NCBI GenBank assembly: GCA_020634935.1
Contig: JACKAT010000043.1
Coordinates: forward strand, 1-47,743
Reading direction: 5' to 3'
DNA length: 47,743 nucleotides
Source: Anaerolineales bacterium
GTDB taxonomy: Bacteria; Chloroflexota; Anaerolineae; 4572-78; J111
Shown: piece after piece, positions 26,016 through 34,762 of the stretch
Layout: each line of letters opens with the position of its first letter
Position numbering within the stretch: position 1 is the first letter of the stretch
Notes under the pieces: model-generated
Databases searched by the model: none
The model's input: only the letters and a program-made list of their open reading frames with translations
What the model was told of the DNA's origin: nothing
Program-made: the position numbers and the translations under genes

Positions 26016-28079
26016 ATGACCAAATTAATTATTGTCGAGTCGGCGAAAAAGGCGGGGACGATCAAAGGTATGTTGGGGGCGGAGTTTGTTGTCAAAGCGA
26101 CTAGCGGCCACATTTTGGAAATGCCCGCCGATGAGATGCACGTCAACCTACAAGATTTCACCCCCACCCTCCATCTTATTCGCGGCAAAGGCAAAAAATT
26201 AGAGGAACTGCGCAAAGCCGCCGCTCAAGCTGAGACCGTCTATCTGGGCACCGATATGGACCGCGAAGGCGAGGCGATTGCTCAGCACGTGGCCGAGCGT
26301 CTAGGCCAGCCGATAGCTAATAAAATCCGGCGCATCACCTTTACCGCCATTACCCGCACCGATCTGCAAGCGGCTTTGGCTTCACCCCGCTCAATCAATC
26401 TCAAGTTGGTCGAAGCTCAAACCGCGCGGCGCGTCATCGACCGGCTGGTAGGGTATATGGTCAGCCCGGTGCTGTGGAAAGGCCTGTCCGGACTGCGCCG
26501 CCTGTCGGCGGGGCGGGTGCAGTCGCCCGCGCTGTGGCTGGTGGTGGAACGAGAGCGGGCCATCCGGGTCTTTGTGCCGGAAGAGTGGTGGAGCATCGAG
26601 GCCGAACTGTCCAAAACTAGCGATCCCACCCATCAAAAATTTTGGGCGACCCTGTTCAAAATTAAAGGCCGCAAGCCAGAGCTAAAAACCGAGGCCGACG
26701 CCCAAAAAGTCCTGGCCGACTTGACAAGCGCTACCTGGCGTGTGTTGAATGTGGACAAAGGCACCCGCGTCCGTAAACCGTACCCGCCCTTCACCACCGA
26801 CTCGCTGCAACAGGCTGCCTCGAGCCAGTTGGGCTTTAATCCCCGGCTAACGATGAAACTCGCCCAAGAACTATACGAAGGAGTAAAACTGGGCGAAGGC
26901 AAAGCGGTCGGCTTGATCACCTACATCCGGACTGATAGTGTGGCCGTAGCCCCTGAAGCCCAGCAAGCGGCCCGCGACGTGATTACCAAATATTTCGGAG
27001 AGGCTTACCTGCCGGCCAAGCCGCCCATTTATCAGACCCGCGACAAGACCGCTCAAGAAGCCCACGAAGCCATCCGGCCGGTCGATCCCTGGAAAACGCC
27101 GAAGGGCATCGAAACCTATCTAACGCCGCCGCAGTACCAGCTTTACCGGCTCATCTGGCGGCGCTTCATTGCCAGCCAGATGAAACCGGCTATCTACGAT
27201 ACCGTCACGGTCGATATTGAAACGATCATCGCCGGCAGCGCGACGCAGTATCTATTTCGAGCCACCGGCAGCACCCTTCGCTTTGCCGGTTTTCTCAAAG
27301 TTTATGGCGTCGATGCCGATGCCGAGGAGTCGCGCCAGAAGAAAACCAAAGGCAGCGCCGCTTCAGAAAACGAACGCGAAGAGGGTACCATCGAAAACGA
27401 GTCGATGCCCGACCTGGTCAAAGGCGATGACCTGACCTTGCACCAACTGCTGCCTAAACAGCATTTCACCCAACCTCCTAAACGCTACACCGAGGCTCAA
27501 TTGATCGGCGCCTTGAAAAAGTTGGGGTTGGGCCGGCCCAGTACGTATGCCACCATCGTCGAGACCTTGAAAGACCGGAATTATGTTGCCGTGGAGAAAA
27601 AACGGCTGTACCCTACCCCACTGGGGTTTCAAGTTTGCGAACTGCTGGAACGGCACGTGCAACTGGTTATTGATGTGGGCTTTACCGCGCAGATGGAGGA
27701 GAACCTGGACCGGATTGCCCACGGCCAGGCTAACCGGCTGACCGTTATGGGCGAATTCTACGGGCCGTTCAAAGATGTGGTCGATCAAGCGCTGGCTGGC
27801 GCCGCGGCCGAGCGCCAACCCGCAGCCCGCCCCCCTAAGACAAATAAGACTAAACGCCCCGCCGGCCGATCCAAATCGCTACCGACCTCTGATAAAGTTG
27901 GCCAGGTCTGCCCGGAGTGTAAAGAGGGTACCTTAGTAGCCAAACAGGGCAAGTACGGGCCCTTTTTAGGCTGTTCGCGCTACGCGGCGGGTTGTCGCTT
28001 TACCGAAAAACTGGGGTCAGGGGGTCGAACCAAACGCCAATCGACCCGGCGCAAAAAGCGCCGGACACCTTCGAACTGA
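26016..28079 (+). CDS. topA: DNA topoisomerase I (type IA)
   Basis: A 687-aa type IA topoisomerase that relaxes negative supercoils. The TOPRIM domain starts at residue 1 (IIVESAKKAGTI) with the acidic triad DMDREGEAI. The active-site tyrosine is Y303 in GLITYIRTDS. A charged, low-complexity insert lies near 430-460 (KKTKGSAASENEREEG). The C-terminal tail has one zinc-ribbon repeat (CPECKEGTLV ... YGPFLGCSRYAAGC), fewer than in E. coli, followed by a very basic end. AAAGGATAACGGT precedes the ATG. Confidence 0.95.
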   Translation: MTKLIIVESAKKAGTIKGMLGAEFVVKATSGHILEMPADEMHVNLQDFTPTLHLIRGKGKKLEELRKAAAQAETVYLGTDMDREGEAIAQHVAERLGQPIANKIRRITFTAITRTDLQAALASPRSINLKLVEAQTARRVIDRLVGYMVSPVLWKGLSGLRRLSAGRVQSPALWLVVERERAIRVFVPEEWWSIEAELSKTSDPTHQKFWATLFKIKGRKPELKTEADAQKVLADLTSATWRVLNVDKGTRVRKPYPPFTTDSLQQAASSQLGFNPRLTMKLAQELYEGVKLGEGKAVGLITYIRTDSVAVAPEAQQAARDVITKYFGEAYLPAKPPIYQTRDKTAQEAHEAIRPVDPWKTPKGIETYLTPPQYQLYRLIWRRFIASQMKPAIYDTVTVDIETIIAGSATQYLFRATGSTLRFAGFLKVYGVDADAEESRQKKTKGSAASENEREEGTIENESMPDLVKGDDLTLHQLLPKQHFTQPPKRYTEAQLIGALKKLGLGRPSTYATIVETLKDRNYVAVEKKRLYPTPLGFQVCELLERHVQLVIDVGFTAQMEENLDRIAHGQANRLTVMGEFYGPFKDVVDQALAGAAAERQPAARPPKTNKTKRPAGRSKSLPTSDKVGQVCPECKEGTLVAKQGKYGPFLGCSRYAAGCRFTEKLGSGGRTKRQSTRRKKRRTPSN

Positions 28080-28104
28080 CTTAGTAGGTCCCTTAAATTT
28101 ATGA

Positions 28105-28110
28105 TATAAT
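28105..28110 (+). promoter_or_regulatory. Extended -10 promoter of 28151 gene
   Basis: TGATATAAT ends at 28110: a perfect TATAAT (28105-28110) with the TG of an extended -10. No good -35 is present. The predicted start near 28117 gives a leader of about 34 bases to the ATG at 28151 and falls downstream of a rival TTG start at 28112. Confidence 0.6.
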
Positions 28111-28150
28111 ATTGAAGACAAATGCTGATTACTGGACGGAAAAATTAATT

Positions 28151-28573
28151 ATGACTCAATCTCATCCAAAAAGAGCGCTGTTTGCTAACCTGGTCTATGA
28201 TGAAGGGGGTAACCCCGTGGAAACCACCTTTATCGGCCAGGACCCATATTATGTTATTTTAGATGGCGACTTTCGACGGCACGTGGCGGCCGAAGAGATC
28301 GACAGTCAAGTGGTTCACTGGCTGACCGAGCAGATCTCGGCCAACAAAGAAATGGTTTCTGAAGGGGTTATGAACTTTATCGGGAAAGATGATCTATTCA
28401 CCAAAGCGATGGTTGACTCGTCGATTAATCGCATGGATGAACTGATGAACCAGGGTATGCCTGATGACGCCCGGATGATGTTAGGGATGATGGGCTTCAA
28501 AGTCATTGTCAACTACCACGGCGAACTGGTTAAGCTGGATATGCCGGCTCAAGAATATCCGGACGACGAATAA
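28151..28573 (+). CDS. Small soluble protein of unknown function
   Basis: A 140-aa, acidic, cytoplasmic protein with no signal or membrane span and no motif I recognise. The N-terminal half is beta-rich (RALFANLVYDEGG, VETTFIGQDPYYVILDGDFRRHV); the rest is helical and Met-rich. The ATG at 28151 is chosen over a TTG at 28112 because of the promoter position. It is a single gene with its own extended -10 promoter and a strong terminator (28602-28634), so it is probably well expressed. Confidence 0.75.
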   Translation: MTQSHPKRALFANLVYDEGGNPVETTFIGQDPYYVILDGDFRRHVAAEEIDSQVVHWLTEQISANKEMVSEGVMNFIGKDDLFTKAMVDSSINRMDELMNQGMPDDARMMLGMMGFKVIVNYHGELVKLDMPAQEYPDDE

Positions 28574-28601
28574 TCGGCTATATCCCATTTTAATAGTTAT
28601 A

Positions 28602-28634
28602 AAAAGAGCCTAATCTTGAAGATTAGGCTCTTTT
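28602..28634. terminator. Strong hairpin terminator
   Basis: AAAAGAGCCTAATC (28602-28615) pairs exactly with GATTAGGCTCTTTT (28621-28634) around a 5-nt loop. It closes the 28151 gene and isolates the carbamoyltransferase unit downstream. Confidence 0.9.
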
Positions 28635-28679
28635 AATTTGCAATCAAATGGACACCTTACAGATTGTACGGCAATGTTG

Positions 28680-28708
28680 TTGCCCCTGTTAACCGGTCAT
28701 GCTAAAAT
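28680..28708 (+). promoter_or_regulatory. Predicted promoter of the carbamoyltransferase unit
   Basis: TTGCCC (28680-28685) and TAAAAT (28703-28708) are 17 bp apart, and TGC before the latter makes an extended -10 like that of the pilin gene. The first gene starts 66 bases downstream. Confidence 0.5.
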
Positions 28709-28774
28709 GTGGGCTTGGAATGCTAACACTCACGGGATAATGCTATCCGATGAGCTATTGTTTAGGAGGACATT

Positions 28775-28957
28775 GTGAAAAACTTCTTTAAGGGTATGGT
28801 CACCAACACCGGCGTATTAGGTGAGGTGATGCTATTTCTATGGCAGCGCAAGCTGTGGTGGATGATTCCGATGATCACGGTTTTGTTATTGTTCGGGCTG
28901 CTGCTCATATTTGCCAACACCTCCGGGATTGCACCGTTTATTTACACATTGTTCTAA
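28775..28957 (+). CDS. DUF5989 family small membrane protein
   Basis: A 60-aa membrane protein starting with GTG at 28775 after TTTAGGAGGACA. It has the DUF5989 pattern: VLGEVMLFLWQRKLWWMIP, then one hydrophobic span (about 31-47) and the end GIAPFIYTLF. DUF5989 proteins have no known function but are typically found beside carbamoyltransferases of the kind encoded here two genes downstream. The next gene starts 6 bases after its stop. Confidence 0.87.
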   Translation: MKNFFKGMVTNTGVLGEVMLFLWQRKLWWMIPMITVLLLFGLLLIFANTSGIAPFIYTLF

Positions 28958-28963
28958 GAGACG

Positions 28964-29197
28964 ATGATGACAACTTTGAAAAAACTGTGGGCCGGATGGA
29001 AAAGATTTGGCGAGATGATCGGCAACTTTTTGGCCCGAATTGTGCTCACCCTGTTCTATTTTACGGTTTTTGTGCCATTTGCCATTGGGGTGCGGTTGTT
29101 CAGTGATCCCTTAAAAATAAAAGAGCTTCCGGCCGAACTATGGCGGCCCCGCACAACGGGCGATCAGAAGTTGGAAGAAGTATTGAGGCAGTTTTAA
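28964..29197 (+). CDS. Small membrane protein of the carbamoyltransferase unit
   Basis: A 77-aa protein with a basic amphipathic start (LKKLWAGWKRFGEMIGNF), one hydrophobic segment (about 24-43, ARIVLTLFYFTVFVPFAIGV) and a soluble tail with LWRPRTTGDQKLEEVLRQF. It recalls the small SxtJ-like membrane proteins linked to NodU/CmcH-type carbamoyltransferases, but is shorter. Its TAA stop overlaps the ATG of the carbamoyltransferase gene by one base (TAATG), so the two are translationally coupled. The start could also be the second ATG at 28967. The function is unknown; it may hold the enzyme at the membrane. Confidence 0.8.
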   Translation: MMTTLKKLWAGWKRFGEMIGNFLARIVLTLFYFTVFVPFAIGVRLFSDPLKIKELPAELWRPRTTGDQKLEEVLRQF

Positions 29198-31035
29198 TGA
29201 ATATTTTAGGTATCTCTTGCTATTACCACGATGCGGCTGCGGCTCTGCTGGTCGATGGCCGGTTGGCGGCGGCGGCGGAAGAAGAGCGCTTTACTCGCAA
29301 AAAACACGACCACAACTTCCCCACCCAGGCCATCGATTTCTGTCTGAAGCAAGCCAATATTAGCGCCGCCGACCTCGATTATGTGGTCTTCTATGAAAAA
29401 CCATTGGTTAAATTCGAGCGGATTATGCAGACCGCGCTCTATACGTTTCCCAAATCATGGGGAACGTTTCGCGAGTCGATGGTAGCCTGGTTTAATGAAA
29501 AGTTATGGATCAAAGGCCAACTGCAAACGCGGATCGGCGTGCCGACCAACAAAATTCTGTTTGTTGAGCATCACCTCTCACACGCGGCCAGCGCTATGTT
29601 CTGCTCACCTTACCAGGATGCCGCCGTGCTCACCATCGACGGAGTAGGCGAGTGGACAACGGCCGCTATCGGCCAGGCTACAGCCGTCTGGAACGGCAGC
29701 GGCGCGAACACCATCTCGCTAAATCACGAACTGCGGTTTCCCCATTCGCTGGGGCTGCTCTACTCCGCCTTTACCGCCTTTTTGGGTTTCCGGGTCAACA
29801 ACGGCGAGTATAAAGTGATGGGCATGGCTCCTTACGGCCAGCCCAAATATATGGACGATGTCTATAAAGTGGTCAATGTTGATACCGACGGCGGCTTGAC
29901 CCTTAACATGGATTACTTTAGTTTCCACTACTCGACCAGTAAAACCTTTAACCAAAAGTTTGTTGATTTGTTTGGCCCGCCTCGGCCGCCGGAGGCCGAA
30001 TTCTTTACGGAGACAACCCACCCGGCCAAAGATCACCCGGACTGGAACGATGCCGCCGCCGCGCAAAACCAAAAATATGCCGACATCGCCGCCAGTATTC
30101 AGCGCGTAACCGAAGAGATCATTTTGAAGATGGCCGACTATGCTCACCGCCAGAGCGGCCGCTCGAAAAATTTGGTGATGGCCGGCGGCGTGGCCCTAAA
30201 CAGTGTAGCCAACGGGCGCGTTATGCGCGAGGGGCCGTTTGAGAACGTCTTCATCCAACCGGCCGCCGGCGACGCGGGCGGCGCGCTCGGGGCGGCGCTC
30301 TACGCTTACCACGTTATCTTCGGCCAGCCGCGCCGATTTACCATGGAACACGCCTACTGGGGCGCCGAATTTCCGGCAAGCGCCATGATTGAGGCCATCA
30401 AAAGCAGCGGCTTTACCTATGAAGAATTCGATGACGATGATAAGCTGCTCGACCAGGCGGTCGATACGCTGCTGCAAAACAAGGTCATCGGCTGGTATCG
30501 CGGTCGCTTTGAGTGGGGGCCGCGCGCGCTGGGCCACCGGTCGATTATTGCCGACCCGCGCCGCGAAGAGATGAAAGAGATTGTCAACACTAAAATCAAA
30601 TTCCGCGAGCCGTTCCGCCCCTTTGCCCCGGTGGTGATGGAAGATCGCGCTCAGGAATATTTCTCCACGCCCAACCTCGATAAGCAGTACCCCCCACGCT
30701 ATATGCTGATGGTCTCCGATATTCCGCAAGATAAATGGGATAAAATTCAGGCGGTCTGCCACAACGGCACCGGCCGCTTGCAGAGCGTCCGCGAGGAGTG
30801 GAACTCGGGCTACTACAACCTCATCAAGAAGTTTGACCAGGCGACCGGCGTGCCGGTACTGCTCAACACCTCCTACAACCTGCGCGGCGAGCCCATTGTA
30901 ACCACCCCCCAGGAAGCGATTAACACCTTCGCCGCCTCCGATATCGACCAGTTGGTTATGGGGCCGTTTTTGGTGAAAAAGCCGGACGACTATCAAGCCA
31001 CGGGCTCTCATTTGAGTCCCGATCAGGTCGATTAG
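29197..31035 (+). CDS. Carbamoyltransferase (NodU/CmcH/TobZ family)
   Basis: A 612-aa O-carbamoyltransferase-type enzyme, which makes carbamoyl-adenylate from carbamoyl phosphate and ATP and transfers the carbamoyl to a hydroxyl. The N-terminal Kae1-like fold starts ILGISCYYHDAAAALLVDG and has the metal-binding HHLSHAASAM and the segment TIDGVGEW. The MAGGVALNSVANG loop and the C-terminal part (GWYRGRFEWGPRALGHRS, FRPFAPVV, LNTSYNLRGEPIV) complete the family. The start at 29197, not an upstream frame start, follows from the one-base overlap with the preceding gene and the match to the family start. No polyketide, aminoglycoside or nodulation genes surround it, so the acceptor is unknown; an envelope sugar or lipid is a guess from its membrane partners. 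Confidence 0.92.
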   Translation: MNILGISCYYHDAAAALLVDGRLAAAAEEERFTRKKHDHNFPTQAIDFCLKQANISAADLDYVVFYEKPLVKFERIMQTALYTFPKSWGTFRESMVAWFNEKLWIKGQLQTRIGVPTNKILFVEHHLSHAASAMFCSPYQDAAVLTIDGVGEWTTAAIGQATAVWNGSGANTISLNHELRFPHSLGLLYSAFTAFLGFRVNNGEYKVMGMAPYGQPKYMDDVYKVVNVDTDGGLTLNMDYFSFHYSTSKTFNQKFVDLFGPPRPPEAEFFTETTHPAKDHPDWNDAAAAQNQKYADIAASIQRVTEEIILKMADYAHRQSGRSKNLVMAGGVALNSVANGRVMREGPFENVFIQPAAGDAGGALGAALYAYHVIFGQPRRFTMEHAYWGAEFPASAMIEAIKSSGFTYEEFDDDDKLLDQAVDTLLQNKVIGWYRGRFEWGPRALGHRSIIADPRREEMKEIVNTKIKFREPFRPFAPVVMEDRAQEYFSTPNLDKQYPPRYMLMVSDIPQDKWDKIQAVCHNGTGRLQSVREEWNSGYYNLIKKFDQATGVPVLLNTSYNLRGEPIVTTPQEAINTFAASDIDQLVMGPFLVKKPDDYQATGSHLSPDQVD

Positions 31036-31036
31036 A

Positions 31037-31085
31037 CCACCGGCCGCCAACCGCCGCGAAGGTGCTTCTATGCGGCGGTCGGTGG
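31037..31085 (+). terminator. GC-rich hairpin after carbamoyltransferase gene
   Basis: CCACCG (31037-31042) and ACCGCCGC (31050-31057) pair with GCGGCGGT (31072-31079) and CGGTGG (31080-31085), with a 7-nt bulge on the left. The T-tract after it is poor (cgtttgtc). It starts two bases after the stop codon. Confidence 0.45.
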
Positions 31086-31409
31086 CGTTTGTCACCGCAA
31101 CTTCTTAAGGACCAAGAATTAATTTAGGTCCAGGCGTGGCGTAGGGACCAAGCAACTCGGCGAGACGTGGGTTGGCCAAAATCGCCTCAATCTGAGTTGC
31201 CTCGCCCCTCCCAGTCTTGAATTGCCAGTTATATGTTCTCAATTACCCATGTTTTGGTAGTGATACCGACGACAATGGGTACGCCATTTCTGCTCATACT
31301 TACGACCGCCTCCAGGGGCTATTCTTCTCGCCGTTTCACAGCGGACCTTCGCCTGCATTGATCTGGTGAGCCGGTTTTGTCTTAGGGAGTCACTTTAAAA
31401 ACAATTCCT
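31086..31409. other. Gene-free gap
   Basis: About 320 bases between convergent genes. A small GGACC-GGTCC hairpin lies near 31110-31132. Short frames are broken on both strands, and the segment between about 31260 and 31380 has the codon-like look of a decayed gene, but I cannot name a source. Confidence 0.4.
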
Positions 31410-32342
31410 TCACGATTTCTCATCGGGATGTTTTTCCTCCCACGGGGCAATCCAATTGCCTGCCACTCTGAGGTCAATCCCTGCATCCTCTTCGATTAAC
31501 TTGCACACTGTCATTTCACCCGCGTCTTCACCATATCGCTCTGCCGCTTCACGGAAACGGGCATAAGTGGCTTGCGTTAATTCTGAACGAACCCCCATCT
31601 CCTGTACCAGTTCATCGATTAGACCCAGGTCTTTCAAACATAGCGCCAACCGAAACGAGGGGTCGTAATGTCCTGCAAAAATTGAGGGAACATCATGTTC
31701 CATCACAAAACTGTCAGCCGCACCGCCCTTCATCGCCGCCCACCACACCTCTGGCTCCAGCCCCGCTTTTTTGGCCGTCACCATCGCTTCACCAATGGCC
31801 GCAGCGTGTATTTTCCAAAGTTGATTGTTCACCAACTTGGCCACATAACCATTCCCATATTGTCCAACCCGACGGATTTCACCCATCGCTTTGAGAACCG
31901 GTTCGACCTTGGTCACAGCCGTATCGGTTCCACCTACAAACATAATCATATCCCCACGGATGGCCGCATCAACTGAACCGGTGACCGGCGCATCAACGGC
32001 TAATCCTCCGGCTTGTTCAAATTCTGTGGCCAGTTCTCGCATTAACATTGGGCTACTGGTGGTTAAATCAATCCACACTTTACCCTGACAGTTGCCCGAA
32101 AGGAAACCGTTTTCGCCCCGCACGACTTGCTCGATTTCTTTTGGCCCAAAAACCATCGTAACGACGATGTCAACTTGATTGATGGTTTCAGCGGGGGTAT
32201 CTGCCCAATTTGCTCCATATGCAATCAACTTTTGCGCCGCAATTTTTTTAATATCGTGAACAACCAGATTGAAACCGGCCCGTTGGATATTTCGGGCTAC
32301 GGCCCCACCCATATTGCCCAGTCCTATGACGCCAACTTTCAT
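31410..32342 (-). CDS. 3-hydroxyisobutyrate dehydrogenase-like NAD(P) oxidoreductase
   Basis: A 310-aa beta-hydroxyacid dehydrogenase. The Rossmann start VGVIGLGNMGGAVARNIQRAG carries the GxGxxG motif. The substrate motif DAPVTGSVDAAIRGD and the catalytic-lysine segment GNGYVAKLVNNQLW are both present. GGAGG precedes the ATG. The family includes 3-hydroxyisobutyrate, tartronate semialdehyde and related reductases; the motifs do not separate them. It is a single gene, with no valine or glyoxylate pathway neighbours. Confidence 0.88.
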   Translation of the reverse strand: MKVGVIGLGNMGGAVARNIQRAGFNLVVHDIKKIAAQKLIAYGANWADTPAETINQVDIVVTMVFGPKEIEQVVRGENGFLSGNCQGKVWIDLTTSSPMLMRELATEFEQAGGLAVDAPVTGSVDAAIRGDMIMFVGGTDTAVTKVEPVLKAMGEIRRVGQYGNGYVAKLVNNQLWKIHAAAIGEAMVTAKKAGLEPEVWWAAMKGGAADSFVMEHDVPSIFAGHYDPSFRLALCLKDLGLIDELVQEMGVRSELTQATYARFREAAERYGEDAGEMTVCKLIEEDAGIDLRVAGNWIAPWEEKHPDEKS

Positions 32343-32527
32343 AATGAAGCCTCCAAATAATTAGAACCATTAACCCCACCCAGCTTATTGATGAATGACC
32401 CAACGCCGCCAATAACGCGCCGCAAGCCAACTTCATAAGAAACCAAGCCTTGCGATAAAAAACTGGCTTGAACGGTCGCGTTAATTGGCATTGGTAGCTG
32501 GCACTTACGTGTAAAAACAGGTTACGA

Positions 32528-33421
32528 TTACACTACAAACTTCCAAACATCACAAAACACAAAATGATCAAAGGTCTTGATATGATCTTTCAAAATATCT
32601 TCACTCAACATATTTGGTCTGATGTCACAATAATAAACGCCATCCAGGGGATTCAACCTGACGGTATAACCTTTAAAATGGCCGGGGAGGAAAGTTGCAC
32701 TGATGCCGTATTTTCCTTCACGTCCCTTTCTCTGCACATCGTTAAGGAAAATTGCAAAATGGGGCGTTTCTACACCTGTTAATCTGTTGTATAAAAACTT
32801 ATCAATAAACACTTTGTCCAGTCTATCTTTGCTGGATGTCTTTACCGAACCGATAGCTTGCGGAGAAGAGGCCACCCCAATAATCAAGTCGTGTTGATAT
32901 TTCATATGAAAGACAACTTCACCATCAATTTTTACCGGTATGTCAATGACACCCTGTGTGACATCTACCCCTATCTCCAAGATGATGAGGCGGATGAACC
33001 TTTCAAACAGATCACCGTTTATTTTTCTGGCCGTATTTGATTTGTTGGCTGGTAATGCGTCTAGCGCAGCCCCAATACACTGTTGAGCCGTGTAAATGAA
33101 ATTGTTGAGTAGCGCACGGTTTTCCTCGTTATCAAGGCTTTTGTCCTTGATATTTTTTAACAGCAGATCAAGATCTTTTCTGCCTTCTTCGAATTCTTCC
33201 AGCCCAAGCATAAGATTCGAGTTGATAGGTCTGGTTACATTGAACGTTTCATCCTCTTTGTACTGAAAAAATCTGTAATGATGCTCATTGCGGGAAACGA
33301 TGACAGCTTGAAGATTTGCTTTGATGAAATCCAAGTACTTTAACGCAAAATCAGCATAATCAGAAATTTTCAGAAATCGCTCTTTGTCGCTTACGATTTC
33401 AACTAATTCGGATAATTTCAC
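32528..33421 (-). CDS. Probable type II restriction endonuclease
   Basis: A 297-aa protein that starts with GTG inside the stop of the methyltransferase gene (GTGA, 4-nt overlap), the usual layout of a restriction-modification pair. I recognise no named endonuclease. A PD-(D/E)XK-like arrangement can be seen: GDLFERFIRLIILE (helix with Glu), then HDLIIGV as the acidic strand, then IGSVKTSSKDRLDK, where the lysines could be catalytic. The N-terminal 130 residues are helical and may bind DNA or form the dimer. AT-rich composition compared with flanking genes suggests transfer. The role is inferred mainly from the linked methyltransferase; the target sequence is unknown. Confidence 0.72.
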   Translation of the reverse strand: MKLSELVEIVSDKERFLKISDYADFALKYLDFIKANLQAVIVSRNEHHYRFFQYKEDETFNVTRPINSNLMLGLEEFEEGRKDLDLLLKNIKDKSLDNEENRALLNNFIYTAQQCIGAALDALPANKSNTARKINGDLFERFIRLIILEIGVDVTQGVIDIPVKIDGEVVFHMKYQHDLIIGVASSPQAIGSVKTSSKDRLDKVFIDKFLYNRLTGVETPHFAIFLNDVQRKGREGKYGISATFLPGHFKGYTVRLNPLDGVYYCDIRPNMLSEDILKDHIKTFDHFVFCDVWKFVV

Positions 33422-34356
33422 CGAATAGAGTTCCTTCTTGTTTCAGTTGCCTTGTCAAATTCAATCCATTCATCTTTCGTTTTTCTGACAACATTTTCTA
33501 GTCGTTCTACAGCCCATTCATTATATTCTGTCTCAACCTCGCACCCCAACCATTTTCTATTTAATTGTTCTGACACAACCAAAGTAGTTCCAGAACCAGA
33601 AAAAGGGTCTAACACTACCTCATTTTCATTGGAAGAAGCTAGAACCAGCCTTCTTATAAGGGCTTCTGGTTTTTGGGTAGGGTGTGGCGTTTTTTCACCC
33701 ATTCCATTACAAGTGGTTGGTATTTCAATTACATCTCTGGGTTTTGCGCCGCGAGGGTGAGGCGTCCAAACATGGCCTTTTCTTTTGCCATTGCCATATT
33801 GGCTCGTCTCTGCTTGAGGGTGTTCCGGGTATTTGAGCGTATGGTTACTATAGGGGACTCGAACATCGTCGATATTAAAAGCGAAGTTTTTGCTCTTACG
33901 TAAATGTAAAATACTTTCATGAGACCGCCCCCAATCGTTTCCCAAGTTGGCTTTATTTTTGTAATACCAAACCAGCCACCGGCAAGCCTTAAAATATTGC
34001 ATCGAGGGGTGTTTTAAGTCGGCCAGAATTTCGGAGAAGCCACAAATATATAATGTTCCTGTGTTACGTAACACACGAGCGGCTTCTTTGATCCATTTCA
34101 AAGACCACTGAATATATTCTTCCTGGCTTTCAAATTTATCCCAATCAGCTTTGTTTATATTATAAGGAGGGTCAGCCACGATTAAATCAACCGTTTCGGT
34201 GTCTAGAGATTTTAGCCATTCAAGGCTATTACCTTGATATAGTTCTCCATTTTTGTGGCGGTAAACTATTTCAAAGGAATTCTCGCCTTTAACTTCAATC
34301 AATTCACCTTGTGGGGGTATTTCAAAAAGGGGTTTCTGTTCAACCTTAAAGTCCAT
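33418..34356 (-). CDS. Type II site-specific DNA methyltransferase
   Basis: A 312-aa N6-adenine or N4-cytosine methyltransferase. The catalytic motif IV is DPPYNINKADW at about residues 61-71, and the SAM-binding motif I comes later as DPFSGSGTTLV, so the order is that of the beta class. Between them, GNDWGRSHESILHL and THPHPTQKPEAL-like segments are conserved in the family. It precedes its likely endonuclease partner with a 4-nt GTGA overlap. Both genes are visibly more AT-rich than the neighbours. DPPY favours adenine as the target but does not prove it. Confidence 0.92.
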   Translation of the reverse strand: MDFKVEQKPLFEIPPQGELIEVKGENSFEIVYRHKNGELYQGNSLEWLKSLDTETVDLIVADPPYNINKADWDKFESQEEYIQWSLKWIKEAARVLRNTGTLYICGFSEILADLKHPSMQYFKACRWLVWYYKNKANLGNDWGRSHESILHLRKSKNFAFNIDDVRVPYSNHTLKYPEHPQAETSQYGNGKRKGHVWTPHPRGAKPRDVIEIPTTCNGMGEKTPHPTQKPEALIRRLVLASSNENEVVLDPFSGSGTTLVVSEQLNRKWLGCEVETEYNEWAVERLENVVRKTKDEWIEFDKATETRRNSIR

Positions 34357-34762
34357 TGCGTTATCCTAACATAATCTATAATCAACTCCTCCATATTATA
34401 CGACAAGATAACGATTAGAGAAAGAACAAATTTTCCAAAGGCCTCACTCAAAGATTACTGGCTGTCAAAATCAGCCACCCACTATTCTTAGCTAGAAAAG
34501 TATCATAAGATTTTATACCAGCATTTTCATCAGAAATGATTACCCACCAAACCTAATTCTTCCAACAGTTCGATAAGCCTATTATGACATAAACGGAAGC
34601 TCATATCAATAGGGCGCCAACGGCGCAAGCCGAAATCCGGGGGTGGGGGATCGGGAGTAGAAATTAGGGGAACAATCGATTCGTCTGGCCTCCAAGCGAA
34701 GTTGATCCTGAGCCGGCCGCAGGGGCATCAAAATGGCCTGAACGGCGAAAGTTACCCGTTAC
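34357..34762. other. Gene-free gap upstream of R-M genes
   Basis: Holds the probable promoter region of the methyltransferase gene (AT-rich, about 34360-34600). A G/C-rich stretch from about 34610 leads into the tandem array. No gene, RNA or C-protein gene for the R-M pair was seen. Confidence 0.5.

Noticed and set aside
31260..31400. Decayed transposase or intron end
   Set aside because: Short frames on both strands hint at a remnant, but no motif could be tied to a transposase or a group II intron.
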